Of a stretch of 64,000 nt of DNA, positions 15,816 through 25,346 are shown in pieces; position 1 is the first letter of the stretch, and each line of letters begins with the position of its first letter. A model generated the notes under the pieces. It ran no database searches, was not told the DNA's origin, and saw only the letters and a list, made by a program, of their open reading frames with translations. The DNA is taken from the NCBI RefSeq assembly GCF_022899355.1, contig NZ_JALJCK010000012.1, positions 62,001 through 126,000 of the forward strand, given 5' to 3'. A program made the position numbers and the translations under genes. Source of the stretch: Shinella yambaruensis. GTDB taxonomy: Bacteria; Pseudomonadota; Alphaproteobacteria; Rhizobiales; Rhizobiaceae.

Positions 15816-16487
15816 ATGCGTATCCTGGTGGTCGAGGACGACGTCAATCTGAGCCGGCAGCTCAGCGAGGCCTTGAAGGAATCAGGCTATGTTGTGGACC
15901 AGGCCTTCGATGGCGAGGAAGGCCACTATCTCGGCGACACCGAGCCCTATGACGCCATCATCCTCGACATCGGCCTGCCGGAAATGGACGGCATCACCGT
16001 CCTCGAAAAATGGCGCGCCGACGGCAAGGCCATGCCCGTCCTCATCCTGACCGCCCGCGACCGCTGGAGCGACAAGGTGGCCGGCATCGACGCCGGCGCC
16101 GACGACTATGTGGCAAAGCCCTTCCATGTCGAGGAGGTGCTGGCGCGCATCCGGGCGCTGATCCGCCGCGCGGCGGGCCATGCGAGCCCCGACATCGTCT
16201 GCGGGCCGGTGCGGCTCGACACGAAGGGCTCCAAGGCGACGGTCAACGGCGAGACGCTGAAGCTGACCTCGCACGAATACCGGCTGCTTTCCTACCTCAT
16301 GCATCACATGGGCGAGGTGGTTTCGCGCACCGAGCTGGTCGAACATATGTACGACCAGGATTTCGACCGCGATTCCAACACGATCGAGGTTTTCGTCGGG
16401 CGCCTGCGCAAGAAGATCGGCGTCGACCTGATCGAGACCGTGCGCGGCCTCGGCTACCGGATGCAAGCCCCCGCCAATGGCAAATAA
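15816..16487 (+). CDS. feuP: FeuP response regulator (OmpR/PhoB type)
   Basis: A 223-residue DNA-binding regulator. The receiver domain (1-115) has the acidic pair VVEDDVN, phospho-acceptor Asp in ILDIGLPEMDG (about 51), Thr in LILTARDR and Lys in YVAKPF. The winged helix (about 125-220) shows TSHEYRLLSYL and VEHMYDQDFDRDSNTIEVFV. In S. meliloti FeuP activates ndvA (cyclic glucan export) and is needed for symbiosis and low-osmolarity growth. The first bases of feuQ overlap its 3' end by 11 nt, so the pair is translationally coupled. Confidence 0.88.
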   Translation: MRILVVEDDVNLSRQLSEALKESGYVVDQAFDGEEGHYLGDTEPYDAIILDIGLPEMDGITVLEKWRADGKAMPVLILTARDRWSDKVAGIDAGADDYVAKPFHVEEVLARIRALIRRAAGHASPDIVCGPVRLDTKGSKATVNGETLKLTSHEYRLLSYLMHHMGEVVSRTELVEHMYDQDFDRDSNTIEVFVGRLRKKIGVDLIETVRGLGYRMQAPANGK

Positions 16488-17895
16488 CGCCAGGCGCTCC
16501 CGCTCGCTCACCTTCCGCGTTCTTCTTCTCGCCTCGCTCTGGGCGGCGGTCGCGCTCATCGTCATCGCCGTGGTCATCTCGACGCTCTACCGGCAGAGCG
16601 CGGAGAAGAGCTTTCGCGATCTCCTGCGCGCGCAGCTCTACAACGTCATCAACTCCGTTTCGGCGGACGAGGAGACGCGGCTGACCGGCACGCCGCAGCT
16701 CGGGGACCTGCGTTTCTTCCAGCCGCAATCGGGCTGGTACTGGGTGGTCGAGCCGATCGGCGGGGCGCTGGCAAGCGAGACGCTGACCTCGTCCTCGCTC
16801 GGAACGGGGAGCATTCCGATCCCCGATACCGACAGCATTCCCTTCGACACGCGCTACGAGCGCTTCTACACGACCATCGATTCCTTCGGCAACGAGGTGG
16901 AGGTGGGCGAGACGGAAGTGGTGCTCGACGACGAGGGGCGCACGGCGCGTTTCCGCGTCGTCGGCAACCGTGACGTGCTGGAGGGCGACATCGACGACTT
17001 TTCCGGCAGCCTCTACATCGCGCTGGCCGGTTTCGGCGTCGGCAGCCTGCTCCTCAACGCGGCGGCGATCCTCATCGGCCTGAAGCCGCTCGACCGGGCG
17101 CGCAAGGCGCTGGAGAAGATCCGCGCGGGGGAGAGCGAGCAGCTCGACGGCGATTTTCCCCGGGAGATCCTGCCCCTGGCGAGCGAGGTGAACGCGCTGA
17201 TCGACAGCAACCGACGCATCGTCGAGCGGGCGCGCATGCAGGTCGGCAACCTGGCGCACTCCCTGAAGACGCCGATCGCGGTTCTCCTCAACGAATCGCG
17301 GCTGCTTGCCGCCCCGCAGGGCGATCTCGTGCGCACGCAGGCCGAAGCCATGCAGAGCCAGGTGCAGTCCTATCTCAACCGTGCCCGCATCGCCGCCCAG
17401 CGCGAATCCGTGCTCGCACGCACCGAGGCGCAGGCCGTGCTGGAGCGGCTGGTGCGCGTGATGCGGCGGCTCAACGCCGAATGCCAGTTTCCGCTGACCG
17501 TCGATCCGCCGGGCCTCGTGCTGGCGATGGAGCAGCAGGATGTCGAGGAGACGGTCGGCAACCTTCTGGAAAACGCCGCGCGTTATGCCCGCACGACGGT
17601 GGCCGTGCGCGCCCTGATGGCGCCGGCCGAGGTGCGCGGCAATGACGATGCGCGCAAGAACTGGATCGTCATCGAGGTGGAGGACGACGGGCCGGGGCTG
17701 GAGCCGGACGAGATCCGCGAGGCGATGAAGCGCGGCAAGCGGCTCGACGAGAGCAAGCCGGGCACCGGGCTCGGCCTTTCCATCGTCAGCGAGATCGCCT
17801 CGGAATACCAGGGAACCTTCGGGCTTTCGCGCGGGCCGCGCGGCGGGCTGCTGGCGCGGCTCGTCCTGCCGGCCGTCACAAAGGATGTTGCCTGA
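16477..17895 (+). CDS. feuQ: FeuQ sensor histidine kinase
   Basis: A 472-residue inner-membrane kinase partnering FeuP. The first membrane segment lies at about 14-38, then a periplasmic domain of roughly 135 residues (QSGWYWVVEPIGG), and a second segment near 178-200. The H-box NLAHSLKTPIAVLLNES (phospho-His near 258) follows. The ATPase domain shows an N-box (LLENAARYARTTV), VEDDGPGLEPDE and TGLGLSIVSEIASEYQG. The periplasmic domain is where FeuN inhibition is thought to act. The HSLKTP H-box is the PhoQ-like variant. Confidence 0.9.
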   Translation: MANNARRSRSLTFRVLLLASLWAAVALIVIAVVISTLYRQSAEKSFRDLLRAQLYNVINSVSADEETRLTGTPQLGDLRFFQPQSGWYWVVEPIGGALASETLTSSSLGTGSIPIPDTDSIPFDTRYERFYTTIDSFGNEVEVGETEVVLDDEGRTARFRVVGNRDVLEGDIDDFSGSLYIALAGFGVGSLLLNAAAILIGLKPLDRARKALEKIRAGESEQLDGDFPREILPLASEVNALIDSNRRIVERARMQVGNLAHSLKTPIAVLLNESRLLAAPQGDLVRTQAEAMQSQVQSYLNRARIAAQRESVLARTEAQAVLERLVRVMRRLNAECQFPLTVDPPGLVLAMEQQDVEETVGNLLENAARYARTTVAVRALMAPAEVRGNDDARKNWIVIEVEDDGPGLEPDEIREAMKRGKRLDESKPGTGLGLSIVSEIASEYQGTFGLSRGPRGGLLARLVLPAVTKDVA

Positions 17896-17989
17896 GACGG
17901 CGGACAATGCAACAAGGGAGGGGCTCGCGACGATGAGGATCGCGGGATGGACGACGTGCCGGGCGGGCGTATCGCTTCCGGGACGAGAC

Positions 17990-18137
17990 CAGCAGGAGCG
18001 CGAGGCGGTTTTGCAGCCGCAGTCGCGTGGAAACGGAAAGCGAGAGCAGTTCCGGCAGAAGCGCGAAGCGGTTTTGCACCCGGAATTGCGGCAGAACACA
18101 AGATCAGAGCGTTTTCGCCGGCGGGTGAAAGCGCTCT
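17990..18137. repeat. Imperfect direct repeat plus hairpin upstream of a lipoprotein gene
   Basis: A segment of about 35 bp is repeated at 17990-18026 and 18054-18090; both copies contain a GCGCGA(G/A)GCGGTTTTGCA core. It is followed by a hairpin at 18106-18137 with AGAGCG/CGCTCT arms. All of it lies in the 268-base gap before the lipoprotein gene. Function unknown; it could be a mobile-repeat remnant or a regulatory leader. Confidence 0.55.
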
Positions 18138-18163
18138 CTCATGAAGAGAGACGGTCCCAGCGG

Positions 18164-18595
18164 ATGAAGACGGGTTTGCGCGGCGCCTTTTTCCCCCTCC
18201 TTCTGGCAACAGCGACGGTTTCGGGATGCACGACCACATCGGGCGGCGCTGCCGGGACCGCCGGCACGGCCGTTCCGACCGGAGCGGGCGTCTATATCAC
18301 CGCGCTGCAGGGCGGGCTCGTCAGCCGCAATGCCGGCGGCGCGCAGCTCTCCAAGGCGGACATGCAGCGGGCGCTGGAAGCCGAGTACCGTGCGCTGGAA
18401 GCCGCGCCCGGCGGCCAGCCGGTCGTCTGGCAGGGCAGGGGCGTCAGCGGATCGGTGGTGGCGGCCGCGCCCTACCAGGTCGGCTCGCAGAACTGCCGGC
18501 AGTACAGCCACACGCTGACCGTGGACGGCCGGGACACCGCAACGCGCGGGGCGGCCTGCCGCAACGCGGACGGGGCCTGGGCGCCGCTGTCCTAG
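18164..18595 (+). CDS. Small outer-membrane or surface lipoprotein, antigen-like
   Basis: A 143-residue predicted lipoprotein. The signal peptide MKTGLRGAFFPLLLATATV is followed by the lipobox SGC, with Cys22 lipidated. The mature region has SKADMQRALEAEYRALEAAP, the VWQGRGVSGSVVAAAPYQVG stretch and two Cys (QNCRQYSHT; GAACRN). This resembles RT0821/17-kDa surface antigen-like proteins of alphaproteobacteria, but I cannot place it in one family firmly. The start at 18164 is chosen for the signal peptide; the longer open frame covers repeats. It lies between feuQ and ccmI on the same strand. Confidence 0.7.
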   Translation: MKTGLRGAFFPLLLATATVSGCTTTSGGAAGTAGTAVPTGAGVYITALQGGLVSRNAGGAQLSKADMQRALEAEYRALEAAPGGQPVVWQGRGVSGSVVAAAPYQVGSQNCRQYSHTLTVDGRDTATRGAACRNADGAWAPLS

Positions 18596-18751
18596 CATTG
18601 TTGTTTCCGGCGCCATCCGGTTCACCGAAAAGGGGCGGGCATGCGTTGGCGCAAGCCTGACCGTTCGACGGTTGCGGCGAAACGCCTCAAATTCACGTCA
18701 TTGTTCCCTGGGGAATTGGAAACGGTCGCGCGTTCCAGTATTTGAACGGTC

Positions 18752-19888
18752 ATGTTCTTCTGGATTCTCGTCGCCATCCTGACGGCCGCCGTGGCCGCCG
18801 TTCTGCTTCTCCCCCTGCTGCGCCGCCCTCCGGCGGCAGCGGGTGACGCCGGTCATGACGTCGAGGTCTACCGCGACCAGCTCGAGGAGTTGAAGCGCGA
18901 CGAGGCGAGCGGCCTCATCGGCGCGAACGAGGCCGAGCTTGCTAGGGCGGAGGTCGCACGCCGGCTGATCGCGGCCAGCAAGGCCGAGGCGAAGGGCGGG
19001 GCGGGCCCGGCCGGGCGCCGCAACCGGCTGGCGCAAGTCTTCGTGATCGTGCTGCTGCCGACCATCGGCCTCTGTCTTTACGTGGCGACCGGCCGGCCGG
19101 ATCTTCCGGCCCAGCCGCTCGCAGAGCGCCTTGCCAATCCCGGCAACGACATCTCCATCCTCATTGCCAAGGCGGAGAACCATCTGGCGCGCAATCCCGA
19201 CGACGGCGCGGGCTGGGACCTTCTGGCGCCGATCTACTATCGCAGCGGCCGGGTGGAGGATGCGGCGAACGCCTTCTCCCAGGCGATCCGCCTGCTCGGG
19301 CCGACGACGGAGCGGCTGGACGGCTATGCGGAAACGCTGATCGCCCAGTCGAACGGCATCGTGACCGCCGAGGCGCGCGCCCGGCTGGAACAGTCGCTGA
19401 CGCTGAAGGCGGACAATCCGCGCGCCGAATACTATCTGGCGCTGGCGCTGGAGCAGGAAGGCAAGCGCGCCGAGGCGCGCGCCGCCTTCGAGGCCCTGGC
19501 GAAGCAAGCGCCGGCCGATGCGCCCTGGCTGCCGCTCGTCAACCGGCATATTGCCGGGCTTGCCGAGGGGCAGGGCGGCGGCGGTGGCGCGCTCGGCAAT
19601 CCGACGGCGGACGACATGGCGGCCGCCCAGGACATGTCGGCGGGCGACCGCCAGCAGATGATATCGGGCATGGTCGAGAGCCTTGCGGCGAAGCTTGAGG
19701 AAAATCCCGACAATATCGAAGGATGGATGCGCATCATCCGTTCCTATGTTGTGCTGGATCAAAGGCCGAAGGCCGAAGCCGCGCTAGAGACGGCGCTGAA
19801 GACCTTCCCGGCCGACAGCGACAACGGCAAACAGCTTCTGGCGCTTGCCCGGGACCTATCGATTTCGGCTGAGGGCAGCGGACCATGA
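18752..19888 (+). CDS. ccmI: Cytochrome c maturation protein CcmI (CycH)
   Basis: A membrane-anchored chaperone that presents apocytochrome c to the CcmF/H haem ligation complex. It is 378 residues long. The first membrane helix is at 2-24; a cytoplasmic loop contains [20 protein letters not shown], typical of CcmI; a second helix lies near 93-112. A periplasmic TPR region follows ([35 protein letters not shown]). It starts the four-gene ccm operon, ending with a four-base overlap with ccmE. Confidence 0.93.
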   Translation: MFFWILVAILTAAVAAVLLLPLLRRPPAAAGDAGHDVEVYRDQLEELKRDEASGLIGANEAELARAEVARRLIAASKAEAKGGAGPAGRRNRLAQVFVIVLLPTIGLCLYVATGRPDLPAQPLAERLANPGNDISILIAKAENHLARNPDDGAGWDLLAPIYYRSGRVEDAANAFSQAIRLLGPTTERLDGYAETLIAQSNGIVTAEARARLEQSLTLKADNPRAEYYLALALEQEGKRAEARAAFEALAKQAPADAPWLPLVNRHIAGLAEGQGGGGGALGNPTADDMAAAQDMSAGDRQQMISGMVESLAAKLEENPDNIEGWMRIIRSYVVLDQRPKAEAALETALKTFPADSDNGKQLLALARDLSISAEGSGP

Positions 19889-20334
19889 CACGCAAGCAGA
19901 AACGTCTGGCAGTGATCGGCGGCGGCATCGCCTTCCTGGTGGCGGCGGTGCTGCTCGTCATGTTCGCCTTCAGCCAGTCGATCGCCTATTTCTACGTTCC
20001 GGGCGATCTCGCCAAGGCCGACGTGCCGCCGGGAACGCGCATCCGCCTCGGCGGGCTCGTGGAGTCCGGCACGGTCAAGCGCGGCGAGGGCTCGACCATC
20101 ACCTTCACGGTGACGGACACGCTTGCGACGGTGCCGGTGACCTATACGGGCATCCTGCCCGACCTCTTCCGGGAGGGGCAGGGCGTGGTGGCGGAAGGCG
20201 CGTTCGGCACGGACGGGCTGTTCCTGGCCGACACGGTGCTCGCCAAGCACGACGAGACCTATATGCCCAAGGACGTCGCGGATCGCCTGAAGGCGCAGGG
20301 CGTCGAACTATCCGGCAAGGAAACGATCAAATGA
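19885..20334 (+). CDS. ccmE: Haem chaperone CcmE (CycJ)
   Basis: A 149-residue periplasmic, membrane-tethered haem carrier. The transmembrane anchor is at about 8-30. The OB-fold domain includes [19 protein letters not shown] and [18 protein letters not shown]. The haem is bound covalently through His122 in [10 protein letters not shown], which is intact. It overlaps ccmI by four bases and ccmF by four bases, consistent with tightly coupled expression of the ligation module. Usual length for the family. Confidence 0.95.
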   Translation: MTRKQKRLAVIGGGIAFLVAAVLLVMFAFSQSIAYFYVPGDLAKADVPPGTRIRLGGLVESGTVKRGEGSTITFTVTDTLATVPVTYTGILPDLFREGQGVVAEGAFGTDGLFLADTVLAKHDETYMPKDVADRLKAQGVELSGKETIK

Positions 20335-22316
20335 TCATCGAGCTCGGACACTATGCCCTGATCCTGGCGCTGGCGACCGTCATCGTCCAGTCGATCCTGC
20401 CGCTGGTCGGCACGATCCGGGGCGACCGCGCGCTGATGGCCGTGGCGCCCGCCGCGGCGCTGGCCGGTTTCCTGCTCGTGCTCTTCTCCTTCTCGGTGCT
20501 GACCTTCGCCTATGTCGTCTCCGATTTCTCGGTGGGCAATGTCTGGCAGAACTCGCATTCGCTGAAGCCGATGATCTACAAGATCACCGGGGTCTGGGGG
20601 AACCATGAGGGCTCGATGCTTCTCTGGCTCCTCATCCTCGTCTTCTTCAGCGCGCTCGTCGCCACCTTCGGCGCCAACCTGCCCGAGCGGCTGCGCGCCA
20701 ACGTGCTGGCCGTGCAGGGCTTCATCTCGACGGCCTTCGCGCTGTTCATCCTGCTCACCTCCAATCCGTTCCTGCGGCTCCAGCCGGCGCCGGCCGAGGG
20801 GCAGGACCTCAATCCCGTTCTGCAGGACATCGGCCTCGCGATCCATCCGCCGCTGCTCTATCTCGGTTATGTCGGCTTCTCCGTCAGCTTCTCCTTCGCC
20901 ATCGCGGCGCTGATCGACGGGCGGATCGATGCGGCCTGGGCGCGCTGGGTGCGGCCGTGGACGCTGGCGGCCTGGAGCTTCCTCACCGCCGGCATCGCCA
21001 TGGGCTCCTACTGGGCCTATTACGAACTCGGCTGGGGCGGCTGGTGGTTCTGGGACCCGGTGGAGAACGCCTCCTTCATTCCCTGGCTCGCCGGCACGGC
21101 GCTCCTCCACTCGGCGCTCGTCATGGAAAAGCGCGAGGCGCTGAAGATCTGGACGGTGCTGCTCGCGATCCTCACCTTCTCCATGTCGCTGCTCGGCACC
21201 TTCCTGGTGCGCTCGGGCGTGCTGACCTCGGTGCATGCCTTCGCCACCGACCCGACGCGCGGCGTCTTCATCCTCGCCATCCTGGTCTTCTTCATCGGTG
21301 GCGCGCTGTCGCTCTTCGCCTTCCGGGCGGCAACGCTGAAGGCCGGCGGGCTTTTCGCGCCGATCTCGCGCGAGGGCGCGCTCGTCCTCAACAACCTGAT
21401 CCTGACGACGGCGGCCGCCACGGTGCTGACCGGCACGCTCTATCCGCTGGTGCTGGAAGCGCTGACGGGTGAGAAGATCTCCGTCGGCCCGCCCTTCTTC
21501 AACCTCACCTTCGGCCTCTTGATGCTGCCGCTGCTGCTGGCGGTGCCGTTCGGCCCGCTGCTCGCCTGGAAGCGGGGTGATGTGCTCGCCGCCGGCCAGC
21601 GCCTCTTTGCGGCGGCGGGCATCGGCCTCGTCTGCGCGGCGGTGGTTCTCTACATCCAGAACGGCGGGCCGGTGCTCGCCTATTTCGGCCTTGCCATCGG
21701 CTTCTACATGATCGCGGGCGCGATCACCGACCTGTGGCTGCGGGCCGGCATCGGCAAGGTGGCGCGCAACGTCGCCGTCCGCCGCTTCATCGGCCTGCCG
21801 GGCTCGGCCTTCGGCACGGCGCTCGCCCATATCGGCATCGGCGTGACGGTGATCGGCGTCATCGCGGTGACGGCGTTCGAGACCGAGCATGTCGTCGAGA
21901 TGAAGCCCGGCATGCAGGTGGAGGCCGGCGGCTACACGCTGACCTTCGACGGCATGCGCCGCGGGCAGGGGCCGAACTATTCCGAGGAATCCGGCCACTT
22001 CACGGTGGCGCGCGGCGGCGTGATCGTCGCCGACGTCTGGTCCTCCAAGCGGCTCTATTCCGCCCGTCGCATGCCGACGACGGAGGCGGGCATCCGCACC
22101 TTCGGGCTCAGCCAGCTCTATGTCTCGCTCGGCGATGCGATGGCCGACGGCGGCATCGTCGTGCGCGTCTGGTGGAAGCCGATGATCCTCTGTATCTGGA
22201 TCGGCACGCTGATCATGATGGCGGGCGGCATCGTGTCGCTGTGCGACCGGCGGCTGCGCGTCGGGGCGCCGCAGAAGGTTCGCAAGGTCAAGCCGGCGCT
22301 GGAGGCGGCGGAATGA
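20331..22316 (+). CDS. ccmF: Haem lyase subunit CcmF (CycK)
   Basis: A polytopic inner-membrane haem ligase, 661 residues with about 14 hydrophobic segments. The haem-handling motif [15 protein letters not shown] is near 233-247. [13 protein letters not shown] is an earlier conserved block, and haem-ligand histidines are expected in [11 protein letters not shown] and around [15 protein letters not shown]. The C terminus carries a periplasmic domain with [19 protein letters not shown] 20331 is fixed by the ATGA overlap with ccmE. It works with CcmI and CcmH to attach haem to apocytochromes c. Confidence 0.95.
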   Translation: MIIELGHYALILALATVIVQSILPLVGTIRGDRALMAVAPAAALAGFLLVLFSFSVLTFAYVVSDFSVGNVWQNSHSLKPMIYKITGVWGNHEGSMLLWLLILVFFSALVATFGANLPERLRANVLAVQGFISTAFALFILLTSNPFLRLQPAPAEGQDLNPVLQDIGLAIHPPLLYLGYVGFSVSFSFAIAALIDGRIDAAWARWVRPWTLAAWSFLTAGIAMGSYWAYYELGWGGWWFWDPVENASFIPWLAGTALLHSALVMEKREALKIWTVLLAILTFSMSLLGTFLVRSGVLTSVHAFATDPTRGVFILAILVFFIGGALSLFAFRAATLKAGGLFAPISREGALVLNNLILTTAAATVLTGTLYPLVLEALTGEKISVGPPFFNLTFGLLMLPLLLAVPFGPLLAWKRGDVLAAGQRLFAAAGIGLVCAAVVLYIQNGGPVLAYFGLAIGFYMIAGAITDLWLRAGIGKVARNVAVRRFIGLPGSAFGTALAHIGIGVTVIGVIAVTAFETEHVVEMKPGMQVEAGGYTLTFDGMRRGQGPNYSEESGHFTVARGGVIVADVWSSKRLYSARRMPTTEAGIRTFGLSQLYVSLGDAMADGGIVVRVWWKPMILCIWIGTLIMMAGGIVSLCDRRLRVGAPQKVRKVKPALEAAE

Positions 22317-22765
22317 TGCGCCGCCTGCTCCTCGCCTCGGCCTTCCTGCTTGCCGCTTTTCCGGCCTTCGCGGTCAATCCGGACGAGGTGCTGGCCGATC
22401 CGGCGCTGGAGGCGCGGGCGCGGGCGCTGTCGGCCGAGCTGCGTTGCATGGTCTGCCAGAACCAGTCGATCGACGATTCCAATGCCGAGCTTGCCCGCGA
22501 CCTCAGGCTTCTCGTGCGCGAGCGGCTGAAGAACGGCGACAGCGACGAGGCGGTGATCGAATACGTCGTCTCGCGCTATGGCGAATTCGTGCTGCTGAAC
22601 CCGCGCCTGCGCGGCGAGACGCTGCTCCTGTGGGGCGCGCCGATCGTGCTCTTCCTCGCGGGCGCGGCGGCGATGGTGCTTTTCGTGCGCAAGCGCAGCG
22701 GCAAGCCGACGGGAACGCCGCTTTCGGAGGCGGAGAAGGCCGAGCTGGAAAAGGCTCTGGAGTGA
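22313..22765 (+). CDS. ccmH: Apocytochrome thiol reductase CcmH (CycL)
   Basis: A 150-residue periplasmic, membrane-anchored thioredoxin-like factor that keeps the CXXCH cysteines of apocytochrome c reduced. A signal segment (about 4-20) precedes the active site [14 protein letters not shown] (Cys45 and Cys48). A C-terminal helix (about 104-123) precedes a basic and then acidic tail. It overlaps ccmF by four bases and ends the operon. A family C hairpin repeat follows directly and may serve as its terminator. Confidence 0.94.
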   Translation: MMRRLLLASAFLLAAFPAFAVNPDEVLADPALEARARALSAELRCMVCQNQSIDDSNAELARDLRLLVRERLKNGDSDEAVIEYVVSRYGEFVLLNPRLRGETLLLWGAPIVLFLAGAAAMVLFVRKRSGKPTGTPLSEAEKAELEKALE

Positions 22766-22778
22766 GGAAATGGGGATG

Positions 22779-22853
22779 AGGAATTAGGCAGTAGCCAATA
22801 GGCAGTAGGGAAGGAGATATTTCTACTGCCTACTGCCTACTGCCTAATTCCTT
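22779..22853. repeat. Family C repeat hairpin after ccmH
   Basis: Left arm 22779-22811 (GGAATTAGGCAGTAGCCAAT then AGGCAGTAGGG) pairs with right arm 22823-22853 (CTACTGCCTACTGCCTACTG then CCTAATTCC). The spacer is about 11 bases. It is the same AGGCAGTAG unit as at 3752-3894. It lies between the ccm operon and degP and is likely a strong bidirectional hairpin. Confidence 0.85.
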
Positions 22854-22969
22854 CTTCCCAACATTACCAAAAATTCATGCCGCGGATAGTGCGCTGTAAT
22901 GTGCACGCGCCTATCTCTTGCTCATCGGCTGCCGCACGCAGCCATGAAGTGAGAGAAAAGGTGCAAAGA

Positions 22970-24544
22970 ATGTCCAAGATTTCAGCATTCCGTCCAGGCC
23001 TCAAGACCGTCCTGAAGACGACCACCGTCGCCGGGCTTGCGGCCGTCATGCTTGCGACCGGCATTCCCGCGCGCGTCACCGAGAGTTTTGCAGAAGCCGT
23101 GTCGGTGCAGGGCCCGCAGGTCGCGAGCTTCGCCGACGTCGTGGAGGCCGTCTCGCCGGCCGTCGTTTCCGTTCGCGTCCAGTCCGATGTCAAGCCGGCC
23201 AATGACGAGAGCAACTTCAGCTTCAACTTCGGCGGCCGCGGCTTCGACGAGCTTCCCGACGATCATCCGCTGAAGCGCTTCTTCCGTGAGTTCGGCGGCC
23301 CCGACCAGTTCCGGGGCGACCGCGGGCCGGATCGCCGCTTCGGTGAACGCGGCGACCGCCGCGGCCGTGACCGCAAGCCGCATCTGCGCCCGACCTCGCA
23401 GGGCTCCGGCTTCTTCATCTCGGAAGACGGCTACATCGTCACCAACAACCACGTCGTCAATGACGGCACCGCCTTCACGGTCGTGATGAACGATGGCACG
23501 GAGCTCGACGCCAAGCTCGTCGGCAAGGACAGCCGCACGGACCTCGCCGTCCTGAAGGTCGAGGAGAAGGACAAGCGCAAGTTCACCTATGTGAGCTTCG
23601 CCGATGACAGCCAGATCCGCGTCGGTGACTGGGTCGTCGCCGTCGGCAACCCGTTCGGCCTCGGCGGCACGGTGACGGCCGGCATCATCTCGGCCCGCGG
23701 CCGCGACATCGGCTCCGGCCCCTATGACGACTACCTGCAGGTGGACGCCGCCGTGAACCGCGGCAATTCCGGTGGCCCGACCTTCAACCTCAACGGCCAG
23801 GTCGTCGGCATCAACACCGCGATCTTCTCGCCGTCCGGCGGCAATGTCGGCATCGCCTTCGCGATTCCCGCCTCCGTCGCCAAGGGCGTCGTCGCCGACC
23901 TGATGAAGGACGGCAAGGTCGACCGCGGCTGGCTCGGCGTGCAGATCCAGCCGGTGAGCCGCGACATCGCCGATTCGCTCGGCCTTGCGGACGCCGCCGG
24001 TGCCCTCGTCGTCGAACCGCAGGCCGATTCGCCCGGTGCCAAGGCCGGCATCAAGAAGGGCGACGTGATCACGGCGCTCGATGGCGAGCCGATCAAGAAC
24101 CCGCGTGACCTTGCCCGCCGCGTGGCCGACATCGCGCCCGGCAAGACGGTGGAGCTTTCGGTCTGGCGTGACGGCAAGTCCGAGACGATCGCGGTCGAGA
24201 TCGGCACGCTTGCCGGCGAGCAGATCCAGGCCGCGACGGGCACGGACGAAGTCGAGCCGGAAGCGCCCGCCAGCGAGCAGGCGCTTGCCGATCTCGGCAT
24301 CTCGGTCACGCCGGGCGACGACGGTCTGACGGTCTCCTCCGTCGATCCGGACTCCGACGCCAGCGACCGCGGCCTCAAGGAAGGCGACCGCATCACCTCC
24401 GTCAACAACCAGGCCGTGAAGTCTGCCGACGACGTGGTGAAGGTCATCAACAATGCCCGCAAGGACGGCCGCTCCAAGGCGCTGTTCCAGATCGAGACCA
24501 ATGACGGCAGTCGCTTCCTGGCCCTGCCGATCGACCAGGGCTGA
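22970..24544 (+). CDS. degP: Periplasmic serine protease/chaperone DegP (Do family)
   Basis: A 524-residue envelope quality-control protease. A long N-terminal signal region precedes AEAVSVQGPQ (cleavage near residue 43). The catalytic triad is intact: His161 in TNNHVVNDG, Asp191 in SRTDLAVLKV and Ser267 in RGNSGGPTF. Two PDZ domains follow (about 295-385 and 420-510, with GALVVEPQADSPGAKAGIKK and VDPDSDASDRGLKEGDRI). A charged, Arg/Asp-rich insert (FRGDRGPDRRFGERGDRRG) lies before the protease core, as in rhizobial DegP. The ATG at 22970 is preceded by GAGAGAAAAGGTGC. A two-component pair follows and may sense envelope stress. Confidence 0.95.
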   Translation: MSKISAFRPGLKTVLKTTTVAGLAAVMLATGIPARVTESFAEAVSVQGPQVASFADVVEAVSPAVVSVRVQSDVKPANDESNFSFNFGGRGFDELPDDHPLKRFFREFGGPDQFRGDRGPDRRFGERGDRRGRDRKPHLRPTSQGSGFFISEDGYIVTNNHVVNDGTAFTVVMNDGTELDAKLVGKDSRTDLAVLKVEEKDKRKFTYVSFADDSQIRVGDWVVAVGNPFGLGGTVTAGIISARGRDIGSGPYDDYLQVDAAVNRGNSGGPTFNLNGQVVGINTAIFSPSGGNVGIAFAIPASVAKGVVADLMKDGKVDRGWLGVQIQPVSRDIADSLGLADAAGALVVEPQADSPGAKAGIKKGDVITALDGEPIKNPRDLARRVADIAPGKTVELSVWRDGKSETIAVEIGTLAGEQIQAATGTDEVEPEAPASEQALADLGISVTPGDDGLTVSSVDPDSDASDRGLKEGDRITSVNNQAVKSADDVVKVINNARKDGRSKALFQIETNDGSRFLALPIDQG

Positions 24545-24567
24545 GCGGCTCCGTAATCCGCTTTTCG

Positions 24568-24597
24568 GCGCCGCGAAATCGCAAGGTTTCGCGGCGC
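24568..24597 (+). terminator. Hairpin after degP
   Basis: GCGCCGCGAAA (24568-24578) pairs perfectly with TTTCGCGGCGC (24587-24597) around an 8-base loop, 24 bases after the degP stop. There is no T-tract, so it is a possible terminator or attenuator before the two-component genes. Confidence 0.55.
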
Positions 24598-24658
24598 TGC
24601 CATATCGGGACACGGCACTCTGGCCAAGTCCCGCCGAACATGCTGTAAGGTCCGCACG

Positions 24659-25342
24659 ATGAAGATATTGATTGTGGAAGACGATCTGGAGGCGGCCGCC
24701 TATCTCTCGAAGGCCTTTCGCGAGGCGGGCATCGTGCTCGACCATGCGAGCGACGGCGAAAGCGGCCTCTTCCTCGCCACCGAGAACAGCTACGACGTCC
24801 TGGTCATCGACCGCATGCTGCCGCGCCGCGACGGCCTGTCGCTGATCTCGGAGCTGCGCCGCCGCAACATCCACACCCCCGTGCTCATCCTCTCCGCGCT
24901 CGGCCAGGTCGACGACCGCGTGACGGGGCTGCGCGCCGGGGGCGACGACTACCTGCCGAAACCCTATGCCTTCAGCGAGCTTCTGGCGCGGGTGGAGGTG
25001 CTCGGGCGGCGCAAGGGCACGCCGGAGCAGGACATGGTCTACCGTGTCGGCGACCTCGAGCTCGACCGGCTGTCGCACACGGTCAAGCGCGCCGGCAAGG
25101 AGATCCTGCTCCAGCCGCGCGAGTTCCGCCTGCTCGAATATCTGATGAAGAATGCCGGCCAGGTCGTGACGCGCACCATGCTCCTGGAGAATGTCTGGGA
25201 CTATCATTTCGACCCGCAGACCAATGTCATCGACGTCCATGTCTCGCGGCTGCGCTCGAAGATCGAGAAGGACTTCGACCAGCCTTTGCTGCGCACCGTG
25301 CGCGGCGCGGGATACATGATGAAGGACGAGGCGGCGGGCTGA
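24659..25342 (+). CDS. OmpR/PhoB-type response regulator downstream of degP
   Basis: 227 residues. Receiver: IVEDDLEAAAYL, phospho-acceptor Asp in VLVIDRMLPRRDG (about 51), Ser in LILSALGQ, and Lys in YLPKPYAFSE. Winged-helix domain: LQPREFRLLEYLMKNAGQVV and VWDYHFDPQTNVIDVHVSRL. This is close to the CusR/QseB class. It is followed four bases later by its cognate kinase. Location beside degP suggests an envelope-stress or metal response, but no signal can be deduced from sequence alone. Confidence 0.9.
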   Translation: MKILIVEDDLEAAAYLSKAFREAGIVLDHASDGESGLFLATENSYDVLVIDRMLPRRDGLSLISELRRRNIHTPVLILSALGQVDDRVTGLRAGGDDYLPKPYAFSELLARVEVLGRRKGTPEQDMVYRVGDLELDRLSHTVKRAGKEILLQPREFRLLEYLMKNAGQVVTRTMLLENVWDYHFDPQTNVIDVHVSRLRSKIEKDFDQPLLRTVRGAGYMMKDEAAG

Positions 25343-25346
25343 CCCC

